A stretch of DNA of 64,000 bases from NCBI RefSeq assembly GCF_000308615.1, contig NZ_BAGB01000172.1, forward strand, positions 1-64,000, read 5' to 3'. Position numbers and translations under genes: made by a program. This stretch comes from Nocardia jiangxiensis NBRC 101359. Its GTDB lineage: Bacteria; Actinomycetota; Actinomycetes; Mycobacteriales; Mycobacteriaceae. The notes beneath the pieces were generated by a model. It saw nothing but the letters and a program-made list of their open reading frames with translations. It did no database searches and was not told the origin of the DNA. Positions 42,340 to 50,166 of this stretch are shown here, in pieces; positions within the stretch are counted from its first letter, which is position 1, and every line of letters starts with the position of its first letter.

Positions 42340-43274
42340 GAGCGATCCCGATCATCGGGGTGCGCGACCATCACCGGGCACCGGGCATGCTGCACCAGCG
42401 CATTCGATGTCGAGCCCAGCAGCAGACTCGCGAGCCGGCCGCGCCCTCGGCTGCCGGACACCACCAACCGCGCGGACCGCGACCAGGCCAGCAGGGTCGC
42501 CGCCGCATCGGTGGGATAGACCCGGCTGTTCACCAGGACGTCGGGATATTTCTCCCGCCAACCGGCCAGCCGTTCGGCGACCAGCGCCTCCTCACGTATT
42601 TCGACGTTCGGCGGCGGATACAGCGAGTAGGACTCACCGGCGTACCGACCGAAATTCATCTCGTCCCAGACGTGCACCGCCACCAGCTCGGACCTTCGCT
42701 CGGCGGCCTCCTCGAACGCGACCGCCAGCGCGCGCTCCCCCGCCGGGCCACAGTCCAGGCCGACCACGACCGGTCCTTCCCGGCGGACGTGCCCACCGGC
42801 TTCGGGGTCACCGCGCACGACCACCGTGATGCCCTCGGCGTGCGAGGTCGCGGCCAGCATCGTCGAACCCGCGTGCGCGGCCAATCCGGTCGCCCCGGAC
42901 GCGCCGATCACCACCAGATAGGCCATCCCGCCGTACCCGAGCAGCATCCGCACCGGATCCGACTTGGACACCTCGGTCCGCACCCGCAACCCCGGCGCGG
43001 TGTCCAGCGCACGCTGCGCGCAGCGCGTCACCAGTTCCGCGCCGCGGGCCCGCAGGGTGTCGAATACCGACGGTTCCAGGACGTCGTACGGCTCGAATAT
43101 CCGCCGCATCTCCGCCAGATCCAGCCCGTGCACGATACGCAACTCTCGCCCGCGCTGCGCCGCTGTCTCCGCGGCCCAGGTCACGGCAGCGTCGGCGGCC
43201 TCGGAGCCGTCGACACCGACCACGACCGGCGCCGTCGCGAGGTGGCGCGTGTCATCCTCGAATCGAATGCTCAT
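42336..43274 (-). CDS. Universal stress protein, two Usp domains (Rv2623-like)
   Basis: 312 residues. Domain 1 (VVVGVDGSEAADAAVTWAAETA) has the variant loop GASGATGLAAHAGSTMLAAT; domain 2 ends with the intact GSRGRGRLASLLLGSTSNALV. The pattern matches the 30988-31929 protein rather than the other two copies. First gene of the usp-xfp-usp unit, with DosR box 9 in its promoter. The ATG at 43274 is used; a GTG one codon earlier is possible. Confidence 0.9.
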   Translation of the reverse strand: MSIRFEDDTRHLATAPVVVGVDGSEAADAAVTWAAETAAQRGRELRIVHGLDLAEMRRIFEPYDVLEPSVFDTLRARGAELVTRCAQRALDTAPGLRVRTEVSKSDPVRMLLGYGGMAYLVVIGASGATGLAAHAGSTMLAATSHAEGITVVVRGDPEAGGHVRREGPVVVGLDCGPAGERALAVAFEEAAERRSELVAVHVWDEMNFGRYAGESYSLYPPPNVEIREEALVAERLAGWREKYPDVLVNSRVYPTDAAATLLAWSRSARLVVSGSRGRGRLASLLLGSTSNALVQHARCPVMVAHPDDRDRS

Positions 43275-43346
43275 CACCGATACCCCGATCGATCACCGGA
43301 CGATGTACCTGTTCCCAGCGTCACCCCCGACAGGCTCGCGCCCACA

Positions 43347-43360
43347 GGGCCGAAAGACCC
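43347..43360 (-). promoter_or_regulatory. Candidate DosR box 9
   Basis: On the plus strand GGGCC-GAAA-GACCC, on the coding strand GGGTC-TTTC-GGCCC: a full match to the outer GGG/CCC. It is 72 bp upstream of the usp-xfp-usp unit. The rest of the 377-bp gap (43361-43651) shows no gene or repeat that I can support. Confidence 0.65.
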
Positions 43361-43651
43361 GGCGCACCGGGCACACCAGCCCCGTGTCCGGCAAACCGGG
43401 CTCCGTCCGGGACGCTTCGGCAATTCGGTCGTTCGAGAAGCCGACAGGCGAGACCGCGCGGTCCGGCCACGCACGACGTCACGACCCGCGACCGCACGAC
43501 CAGCAAGCACTCGAGCCGACCTCGGGCAGCGAAATTTCCTCGGCCACAACGCTTTCGAGCCACACGCGGATTCCGTGCGGTGTCGGACGGGCGATCGACA
43601 TTCGTCCCCCGCCCGCGGCTATGCCATCGGCCCGGGGCGCGGGAGGTCACC

Positions 43652-44434
43652 TCACATGGACGGGTCGAGTTCGGTCCAGTCGAACGTGCCGTTGGTGATG
43701 TGCCGGGACAGGACCGAGATCGGCAGACCCTGCGCGCGGGCGTGGCCGTCCAGGATGGCCCCGGCACGGTCGGCATCGACATTCAACCGCCCGGATGTCA
43801 GTCCGAGAGCGTGCTCGTAACGGACCCGATCATCCAGGATGGCGAGCGTGCGCCGGGCCAGCAATTCCTGCCGGGTCTCGTCGCTCTCCTGGCACAGCGA
43901 CAGAGTTGTCAGATCGGCGAGAGTTCGCACGAGTGCGCGGTGGTCGGCGTCGAGGGTGCGATGCTCGCGATAGAACAGGGCCAAACTACCGACCGGACTG
44001 TCGCCCAGCACCATCGGCGCCGCGTAGCACGCGCGATAGCCGATCGCGATGGCATCTCGGGTCAGGGCGGGCCACTGACCGTTGTCGCCGCCGCTCCCCG
44101 AACCGACGACGTCCATGGTGGCAACGCTGTCGTTCCAGGGGCCGCGCTGAGCGTGGTCCTCGAGCAGACGAACCACCCGCGACCGATCGTCCGCGGTGGA
44201 CAGCACCTGCATCCCGCCACGCGGATCCATGATCATGACCGCCGAGGTGGCGGTATGCAGTGTCTGGGTGCATATCCGATCGACCAGTCGCAGTGCGCTC
44301 GCCAGATCGGCGTCGCGAACGAGGTTCGCGGTGATCTTCGAGAGCGGTTCCACCAACTGCTCCTGTGCACCCCGTTCTTCCGCCACACCAGCAAGCTTAC
44401 GATTCCGCGTCGAATCGGTGTTGTCGTCGTTCAC
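43652..44434 (-). CDS. GAF domain protein with degenerate ANTAR-like tail
   Basis: 260 residues. A GAF domain of about 35-185 (DLASALRLVDRICTQTLHTATSAVMIMDP...PMVLGDSPVGSLALFYREHRTL) is followed by a helical tail where ANTAR proteins carry their RNA-binding bundle, but the usual ANTAR spacing and aromatic residues are not clear. It overlaps the upstream GAF-ANTAR gene by 4 bp, so the two are coupled and may act together. Ligand unknown. Confidence 0.75.
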   Translation of the reverse strand: MNDDNTDSTRNRKLAGVAEERGAQEQLVEPLSKITANLVRDADLASALRLVDRICTQTLHTATSAVMIMDPRGGMQVLSTADDRSRVVRLLEDHAQRGPWNDSVATMDVVGSGSGGDNGQWPALTRDAIAIGYRACYAAPMVLGDSPVGSLALFYREHRTLDADHRALVRTLADLTTLSLCQESDETRQELLARRTLAILDDRVRYEHALGLTSGRLNVDADRAGAILDGHARAQGLPISVLSRHITNGTFDWTELDPSM

Positions 44435-45150
44435 TCGGCAGCCCCATCCAGGTTTACGCGCCGTTCGAGGACGTCTCGCGCGACGTCCAGGAGTGGCCGT
44501 TCGGCGGCGAAAGCGAATGCTCGCAGACGCACGAAGGCCTCATCGATCGCGATACCCATCTGTGCGGCGATCATTCCCGTCGCGACGTTGATATCTCGAC
44601 GAGTTGTCGCGAGCGGGGGAATGTCGAGCCCGGTGACGGCGCCGTCGTTCACGGCGGCGGCTTCTTCGATGAGGGCGTAACTGATCAACGCCGCGAGCAG
44701 CGCCGCATCGGTCGTCGATCTGGTCGACAGGGCGCCCGGTCGACGGCGGTAAAGATCCAGCACACCGAGCCGGATGCCACCGACCTGGAGCGGAAACACG
44801 AACATCGCGCCGATCCCGAGACGAGCGGCTTCGGGCACGAACACCGGCCACCGTTCGCCCTCCGCTTCGAGGTCCTCGACCATTGCGGTGGCGCCGGTGC
44901 TGAATGCCGTCCACCCGGGTCCTTCACCCACGACGACCTGAGTGTCCTCGATCAGTTCGGCGAACGCGTCACTCACCCCCAGCAGGTCCATGGACCTGTT
45001 CGCGTCGTACAGCACCAATGCCGCCGAATCGATGCCCGGTACGGCATCCCGACAGGCCGCACACACTTGGCGTGCCCAGTCGTGGTGTCGGCGTGAACGT
45101 CGGATCGCGGCTACCGCCGTACGCAGCCGCCCCCGTACTCGTTCGTCCAC
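44431..45150 (-). CDS. GAF-ANTAR antitermination regulator
   Basis: 239 residues. The GAF domain (about 25-165; DSAALVLYDANRSMDLLGVSD...FPLQVGGIRLGVLDLYRRRPG) is followed by an ANTAR domain at about 185-235 (DINVATGMIAAQMGIAIDEAFVRLRAFAFAAERPLLDVARDVL), the three-helix RNA-binding module that prevents transcription termination by holding two-hairpin leaders. A GTG at 45150 with AGGAAGG five bases before it is preferred over one at 45177. The target RNA is not evident in this window. Confidence 0.85.
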   Translation of the reverse strand: MDERVRGRLRTAVAAIRRSRRHHDWARQVCAACRDAVPGIDSAALVLYDANRSMDLLGVSDAFAELIEDTQVVVGEGPGWTAFSTGATAMVEDLEAEGERWPVFVPEAARLGIGAMFVFPLQVGGIRLGVLDLYRRRPGALSTRSTTDAALLAALISYALIEEAAAVNDGAVTGLDIPPLATTRRDINVATGMIAAQMGIAIDEAFVRLRAFAFAAERPLLDVARDVLERRVNLDGAAE

Positions 45151-45345
45151 TGGTCCCTTCCTGGGTTCCCACGACACCGGCCGCAGAGTGTGGAGACCCG
45201 ACAGCCACTTCGTTGCCCGGATATCACCATGAGGCTAACCGAATCGCCGCGCTGAGCTGCACCGACCACGCAACTTCGGCCGAACGGAAAACATGCGGCG
45301 ACCGCCGACGCGTTCATCATCCCAACGCGAGCCCGTCGCCCATAA

Positions 45346-45359
45346 GGGCCGAAAGGCAT
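45346..45359 (-). promoter_or_regulatory. Candidate DosR box 10 (half-site strong)
   Basis: Plus-strand GGGCC-GAAA-GGCAT: perfect first half, degraded second half. 195 bp upstream of the GAF-ANTAR gene. Confidence 0.4.
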
Positions 45360-45454
45360 CCCGCGGCCGGGCGATGACGCCGGGCGGCGGGCAACACGAT
45401 GGCATACATGAATGCTCGTCGAAATTACCGAGCGGATGAATCATCGTCGCGAAT

Positions 45455-45508
45455 TCACAGCCGATTCATAGTCACCGGAAGAATTCACAGCTGGAGCATA
45501 TTCACGGC
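45455..45508 (+). promoter_or_regulatory. PhoP-box-like direct repeats upstream of response regulator
   Basis: TCACAGC (45455-45461)-N4-TCATAGT (45466-45472) has exactly the 7-4-7 layout described for mycobacterial PhoP boxes, and TCACAGC (45485-45491) with TCACGGC (45502-45508) follows with 10 bp between. The 45420-45560 stretch is visibly AT-richer than its surroundings. It is about 215-270 bp before the response regulator at 45724, so autoregulation is likely. The rest of the 573-bp gap (45151-45723) carries a doubtful 99-codon frame but no convincing gene. Confidence 0.55.
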
Positions 45509-45723
45509 AACGGTGATGCACAGTCGAATCGGGCACGGTGAATTACCTACAGCATTTCCGTCGAGGCTTTCACATTCCGATATCGACGTGACCTCGGTCA
45601 CGCTCCTCGCGGACTGCGAGGAACGAAACACGCAGGCGGGCGACCTGCGGAAATGTGCAGCCCGCCTGTTTCACAGCGTGCGCACAGGTGCGGGATAGCT
45701 GACGCAGAGGTTGCGTCCCCAGA

Positions 45724-46476
45724 ATGTCCCGCGTGTACGCGACTGGCATCCCCTTCCCGACCGAACGCTCGGCTGCGCACGACGCCGAGCGTGATCCCGT
45801 GACGGTGCTACTCGTCGATGACGAAGCGATGCTGACCGAAATGATGGGGATGGTGTTGCGCTTCGCGGGGTGGGAGGTCGTGACGGCCGCCGACGGGCGC
45901 ACCGCCGTCGCGAAGGCCCGCGAATTGCGACCCGACGTGGTGATCCTGGACGTGATGCTGCCGGATATGACAGGTCTCGAGGTGCTGACCCGGATGCGGG
46001 AGCACCAACCCCACCTACCGGTGCTGCTGCTCACCGCCAAGGCCACGGTCCAGGACCGCATCGCCGGTCTCACCGCCGGCGGCGACGACTACGTCACCAA
46101 ACCGTTCAGTGTCGAAGAGGTGGTGCTGCGGGTGCGCGCGCTGCTGCGCCGTTCGGGAGGCGAATCCCCGGAGCCCGGCGCCCGGCTGCTGGTCGGTGAT
46201 CTGATGCTCGACGAGCACAGCCGCGAGGTGCACCGCGACGGCGAGCCGGTCACGTTGACCGCCACCGAATTCGAGTTGCTGCGCCTGTTCATGCGCAACC
46301 CGCGACGGGTGCTGAGCAAGACCCACATCCTGGAACAGGTGTGGAGCTACGACTTCGGCGGCCGAGCCAATGTCGTCGAGCTGTACGTCTCGTATCTGCG
46401 CAAGAAGATCGATAACGGCCGTGCCCCGATGATCCACACCATGCGCGGCGCGGGCTATGTGCTCAAACCGGCGTGA
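45724..46476 (+). CDS. OmpR/PhoB-family response regulator, PhoP-like
   Basis: 250 residues. Receiver domain about 20-135 (VLLVDDEAMLTEMMGMVLRFAGWEV; phospho-Asp in VVILDVMLPDMTGLEVL; AGLTAGGDDYVTKPFSVEEVV) and a winged-helix DNA-binding domain about 150-248 (LDEHSREVHRDGEPVTLTATEFELLRLFM...VWSYDFGGRANVVELYVSYLRKKID). The C-terminal domain is close to Mtb PhoP, whose helix has RYDFGGDVNVVESYVSYLRRKID. Its 3' end overlaps the kinase gene by 20 bp. The TCACAGC repeats upstream fit PhoP-type binding. Confidence 0.88.
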   Translation: MSRVYATGIPFPTERSAAHDAERDPVTVLLVDDEAMLTEMMGMVLRFAGWEVVTAADGRTAVAKARELRPDVVILDVMLPDMTGLEVLTRMREHQPHLPVLLLTAKATVQDRIAGLTAGGDDYVTKPFSVEEVVLRVRALLRRSGGESPEPGARLLVGDLMLDEHSREVHRDGEPVTLTATEFELLRLFMRNPRRVLSKTHILEQVWSYDFGGRANVVELYVSYLRKKIDNGRAPMIHTMRGAGYVLKPA

Positions 46477-48358
46477 GTCCCGGCCGCGCACACGCTGGTC
46501 GCTGCGTACGCGCCTGCTGACCGGACAGGGGCTGCTGCTGGTGGCCGTGGTGGTCGGCATCGGCGTGGCCAGCGAGATCGGGCTGCAGAGACTCGTGCTG
46601 GATCAGCTGGACGCGCAGGTGGTCGACCTACAGGATCGGGCGCTGCTGGAGCTGGGTGGCGGGCCTCGGCTGGGGCCGCCGCCCGCGCAGGCCACCCCCT
46701 CGACGTCGCCCGTCACCGCCGCACCGCCTGCGGTGACCGTGGCGCCCACCGCGCAGCAGATGCCTTCCAGCAGCGATGCTCCGGAGCCGAATACCGTTGC
46801 ACCCGAACGCGAACCGAGACCGACGGCCCCGGGAGCGCCCGGTGGCCCTGGTCGGCATCCCGGCGATCCGGCGAGCGGACCGGTGTCGCCGGGCAACGCC
46901 CAGTCGGATCAGCCCTCGACCGACACTCCCGCCGCGCCCGGAGGGGGCGGGCACGACGGCGGGCCGCCACCCGGTCCGGGCGGTTCGCCGCAACATGCCG
47001 GACCAGCGGGCGGGGGTGGGACCTCGACACACTCGGCGCAGGTGTCCCCGCAGCCGGACACACCGGCCCCCGAACCGAGCCCGGTCTTCCTGGGCCGCGG
47101 CGGAATTCAACCGGGCGCCCTCGGCGCGATCATCGATCACGGCGAGGTCGTGGCCGCCGGGCGGATGGGATTCGACGGGACACCGAGAAACCTGTCGGAT
47201 CGGGCCCGCAGCCGCCTCGCGTCGCTCGCGGTCATCGGTCACCCGACCACCGTGACCCTCGACGGTGTCGGGAACTACCGGGTGATGGTCGATCCGACGT
47301 GGCGGGGCACGACGGTGGTCACCGGACTGCCGATGGCGGCGGTCGACGCGACCCTGATGCGCGGGCTGATGATCTCCGGCGGCATCACCGTCGTCGCCCT
47401 GATCGTCTCGATCACGGTGGGGGTCTTCGTGATTCGACGGGCCCTGGTCCCCCTGGAACGAGTCGCCGGAACCGCCGCCCAGGTGGCCGATCTGCGATTG
47501 GACCACGGCGAGGTGGCCCTGCCGGTCCGGGTCCCGGCCGCCGACGCCGCCTCGAATACCGAAGTGGGCCAACTGGGTTCGGCGGTCAACAAGATGCTCG
47601 ACCACATCGCGAACGCACTGTCCGCGCGCCACGCCAGTGAGACCCGGGTGCGGCAGTTCCTCGCCGATGCCGGCCACGAGTTGCGCACCCCGCTGGCCGC
47701 CATCCGCGGCTATGCCGAACTGGCGCAACGCAATCGCAGCCTGGTGCCCGCGTTCATCGGCACCGCGATGGTGCGGCTGGACGCCGCGGCCCGGCGAATG
47801 TCGGATCTGGTCGAGGACATGTTGCTGCTGGCCCAACTGGACGCCGGACGCCCGCTCGGACACGAACCGGTGGATCTGTCGCGGCTCACCGTGGACGCGG
47901 TCGCCGATGCGCACATCGCCGCCCCGGACAAGACCTGGGATCTGGACCTGCCGGAGGATCCGGTCGTGATCCACGGCGACAGCATGCGACTGCACCAGGT
48001 CCTGGCCAACCTGCTGACCAACGCCCGGGTGCACACCCCGCCCGGCACGATGGTCACCATCTCGCTGGGGACCGACGAACGGGCCGGTGCGGTGTGGTGT
48101 GTGTGCGACAACGGGCCCGGCATCCCCGACGATCTGCGACCGGAGATCTTCGAGCGGTTCGCCCGCGGCGATTCCTCCCGATCCCGGCACGCGGGCAGCA
48201 CCGGACTCGGCTTGTCCATCGTCGCCGCGGTGGTCAAGGCGCACGACGGGACGATCACCGTCGACAGCGCCCCCGGATGCACGGCCTTCACCGTCCGCCT
48301 CCCGGTCGGCGATACTCATAGCTCAGCCATAGATCGGCCACAGCTCGCACCGAAATAG
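46457..48358 (+). CDS. Sensor histidine kinase with long Pro/Gly-rich extracytoplasmic insert
   Basis: 633 residues. TM1 about 24-40, TM2 about 303-326, then HAMP (to about 390), HisKA with the phospho-acceptor His 407 in LADAGHELRTPLAAIRGY, and HATPase (NLLTNARVHT; CDNGPGIPDD; GSTGLGLSIV). The sensor region between the helices is ~260 residues, of which about 66-210 is low-complexity Pro/Gly/Ala/Ser (many PGG, APE and PPP runs), far longer than in PhoR or TcrY-type kinases. This stretch may span the cell wall rather than bind a ligand. The partner is the regulator encoded just upstream. Confidence 0.9.
   Translation: MCSNRRESRPRTRWSLRTRLLTGQGLLLVAVVVGIGVASEIGLQRLVLDQLDAQVVDLQDRALLELGGGPRLGPPPAQATPSTSPVTAAPPAVTVAPTAQQMPSSSDAPEPNTVAPEREPRPTAPGAPGGPGRHPGDPASGPVSPGNAQSDQPSTDTPAAPGGGGHDGGPPPGPGGSPQHAGPAGGGGTSTHSAQVSPQPDTPAPEPSPVFLGRGGIQPGALGAIIDHGEVVAAGRMGFDGTPRNLSDRARSRLASLAVIGHPTTVTLDGVGNYRVMVDPTWRGTTVVTGLPMAAVDATLMRGLMISGGITVVALIVSITVGVFVIRRALVPLERVAGTAAQVADLRLDHGEVALPVRVPAADAASNTEVGQLGSAVNKMLDHIANALSARHASETRVRQFLADAGHELRTPLAAIRGYAELAQRNRSLVPAFIGTAMVRLDAAARRMSDLVEDMLLLAQLDAGRPLGHEPVDLSRLTVDAVADAHIAAPDKTWDLDLPEDPVVIHGDSMRLHQVLANLLTNARVHTPPGTMVTISLGTDERAGAVWCVCDNGPGIPDDLRPEIFERFARGDSSRSRHAGSTGLGLSIVAAVVKAHDGTITVDSAPGCTAFTVRLPVGDTHSSAIDRPQLAPK
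48316..48333 (+). promoter_or_regulatory. PhoP-box-like direct repeat before small gene
   Basis: TCATAGC-TCAG-CCATAGA, a 7-4-7 direct repeat like the one before the response regulator. It lies inside the last codons of the kinase gene and 76 bp before the ATG of the 43-residue gene at 48410, so it may promote that gene. Confidence 0.45.
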
Positions 48359-48409
48359 CACCGACAGGGTGACTGGCGTTCGAATGCTCAACCTGGAAGG
48401 TCACCACAT

Positions 48410-48541
48410 ATGTTTCCGCACGGTTCCCCGGTCCCGCCCCCGTTTCCTCCCTTCGGCACCGGCAGCGCCGTGATCAACGGGCTTCACGGTCTGCTCGGCT
48501 TGTTGTTCACCGGTTCGTTCGGGCACGGAGGCTCGTTCTGA
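48410..48541 (+). CDS. Small hydrophobic Pro/Gly/Phe-rich protein, unknown
   Basis: 43 residues, MFPHGSPVPPPFPPFGTGSA at the start, then INGLHGLLGLLFTGSFGHGG and a short end. GGAAGG with 9-bp spacing precedes the ATG, and a strong hairpin follows the stop, so it looks like a real minimal transcription unit. It has a Pro-rich head and a hydrophobic, Gly-rich second half that could insert in or lie on a membrane. It directly follows the two-component genes. I do not recognise the family; a small target or accessory protein of the kinase is possible. Confidence 0.6.
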   Translation: MFPHGSPVPPPFPPFGTGSAVINGLHGLLGLLFTGSFGHGGSF

Positions 48542-48563
48542 TCGCACCGGCACAGACCGGACG

Positions 48564-48597
48564 CCCGATCCGTGGACGGCGCTGTCCACGGATCGGG
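48564..48597 (+). terminator. Bidirectional hairpin between convergent genes
   Basis: A perfect 14-bp inverted repeat, CCCGATCCGTGGAC and GTCCACGGATCGGG, with a 6-nt loop. It sits between the small gene (ends 48541) and the convergent acyl-CoA ligase (ends 48614). There is no T-tract, so it may act as a factor-assisted or L-shaped actinobacterial terminator in both directions. Confidence 0.7.
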
Positions 48598-48613
48598 GAA
48601 CCGGCGGAGATGC

Positions 48614-50158
48614 TCAGGTCGTACGCGTGTCCAGCATCGTCGCGCGAACCTCGCCCTTGAGGATCTTGCCGACTTTGGAACGCGGCAGCTCCGACCAGAT
48701 CTCCACCTCCTTGGGGGCCTTCACACTGCCGATCCGCTGCTTGACGAAATCGATGATCTCCTCGCCCACGACCCGCTGACCGACGCGCAATTCGACTGCG
48801 GCGGTGACGCGTTCGCCCCATTTCGGATCGGGGAGCCCGACCACGGCCGAATCCTTCACCGCGGGATGGGCCAGCAGAGCCTGTTCCACCTCCGCCGAGT
48901 AGACGTTGAACCCGCCGGTGATGATCATGTCCTTCGCGCGGTCCACGACGAACAGCAATCCCTCGTCGTTCAGATAGCCGATATCGCCGGTGTGGTGCCA
49001 CCCGAAGGCGCCGACTTCCGCTGTCGCCTTCGGATTTTCGTGATAACCGTCCATGACCAGCGGTCCGCGCACGACGATCTCACCGCGCTCGCCCCGGGGA
49101 AGCAGCACACCCTGCTCGCCCATGATGGCGACCGTGGTCAGCGGCGTCGGCCGCCCCGCCGAGGTGAGCCGCTCGGTCGCCACCGACCCGTCCGGGCGGA
49201 AGTGCTCGCCCGGCGCCAGTGTGGCGATCATGTTGGGCGCCTCGGTCTGTCCGAACAGCTGGCCCAGCACCGGTCCGATCCGCCGCAGCGCCTCCTCCAG
49301 CCGGGTCGGCGACATCGGAGCCGCCCCGTACCAGAGGCATCGCAGCGAACTCAGGTCCCGCTCGTCCAGATCCGGATGATCGAGGACGCCGTAGATCACC
49401 GTCGGCGGCAGGAAGGCGTGCGTGATGCGGTGCCGCTCGATCAATGCGAGGAACTCGCCGATATCGGGCGCGGACATGATCACGACCTCACCGCCGAGGC
49501 TCAGGATCGGAAAGGTCAGCACGCCCGCCGAATGGGTCAGCGGCGCGAGCGCCAGATACCTCGGCCGATCCCCGAACGGATAGCTCATCAGCGCCAGCGC
49601 CGTCGAGGTCATCATGTTGTCCTCGGTCAGGCGCACACCCTTCGGCCGTCCGGTGGTGCCGCCGGTGCCGGCCAGCATGCACAGACCGCCCTCGGGTCGG
49701 CGCGACTCGTCGGGTTCCGCGGGATGTGCGGCGACCCAATCCTCGAATCGCGTCGCCCACTCGACCTCACCGTCGAGGCAGACCAGCCATTCCAGGCGTG
49801 GCAGATCTCCGCGGATCCGGTCCACGAGCCCGGCGAACTTCTCCTGGAAGAACAGCAGCCGACAGCCGAACAGATCGAACAGCTGCCGGTTCTCGTCGGC
49901 CTCGTTGCGAGGATTGACCGGGCACCACACCGCACCTGCCCGGGATATGCCGAATACGCAGGTGAGTGCGAGGGGGTCGTTGGCCGCCAGCACCGCCACC
50001 CGATCGCCCGCCCCGACGCCGGTGTGCTGCAGCGCACCGGCGATGCGGACGGATCGATCCTGGACTTCGCCGTAGGTGGCGGTCACGCCGCCGGTCGTGA
50101 GGCAGGGTTCCGCACGACCGAGCGACGCGCCCTTGTCGAGATAATCCGCGAGACGCAT
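48614..50158 (-). CDS. Acyl-CoA ligase / AMP-forming synthetase (FadD-like)
   Basis: 514-residue ANL-superfamily enzyme that activates a carboxylic acid via acyl-AMP to a CoA thioester. Motifs: P-loop AGTGGTTGRPKGV, A5 GQTEAPNM, A7 WHHTGDIGYLNDEG, A8 DRAKDMIITGGFNVYSAEVE, and the catalytic Lys in PRSKVGKILKG. Length is typical of medium or aromatic acid ligases. The start at 50158 lies 8 bp below the upstream gene's stop, so it is part of the SDR / saccharopine-DH-like operon under the TetR gene. Substrate not predictable. Confidence 0.92.
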   Translation of the reverse strand: MRLADYLDKGASLGRAEPCLTTGGVTATYGEVQDRSVRIAGALQHTGVGAGDRVAVLAANDPLALTCVFGISRAGAVWCPVNPRNEADENRQLFDLFGCRLLFFQEKFAGLVDRIRGDLPRLEWLVCLDGEVEWATRFEDWVAAHPAEPDESRRPEGGLCMLAGTGGTTGRPKGVRLTEDNMMTSTALALMSYPFGDRPRYLALAPLTHSAGVLTFPILSLGGEVVIMSAPDIGEFLALIERHRITHAFLPPTVIYGVLDHPDLDERDLSSLRCLWYGAAPMSPTRLEEALRRIGPVLGQLFGQTEAPNMIATLAPGEHFRPDGSVATERLTSAGRPTPLTTVAIMGEQGVLLPRGERGEIVVRGPLVMDGYHENPKATAEVGAFGWHHTGDIGYLNDEGLLFVVDRAKDMIITGGFNVYSAEVEQALLAHPAVKDSAVVGLPDPKWGERVTAAVELRVGQRVVGEEIIDFVKQRIGSVKAPKEVEIWSELPRSKVGKILKGEVRATMLDTRTT

Positions 50159-50166
50159 CGTCGACC

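Noticed and set aside
45399..45698. 99-codon frame in the promoter region of the response regulator
   Set aside because: Poor codon bias for this genome, no clear ribosome-binding site, and it overlaps the AT-rich repeat region. A coding role cannot be excluded but is not supported.
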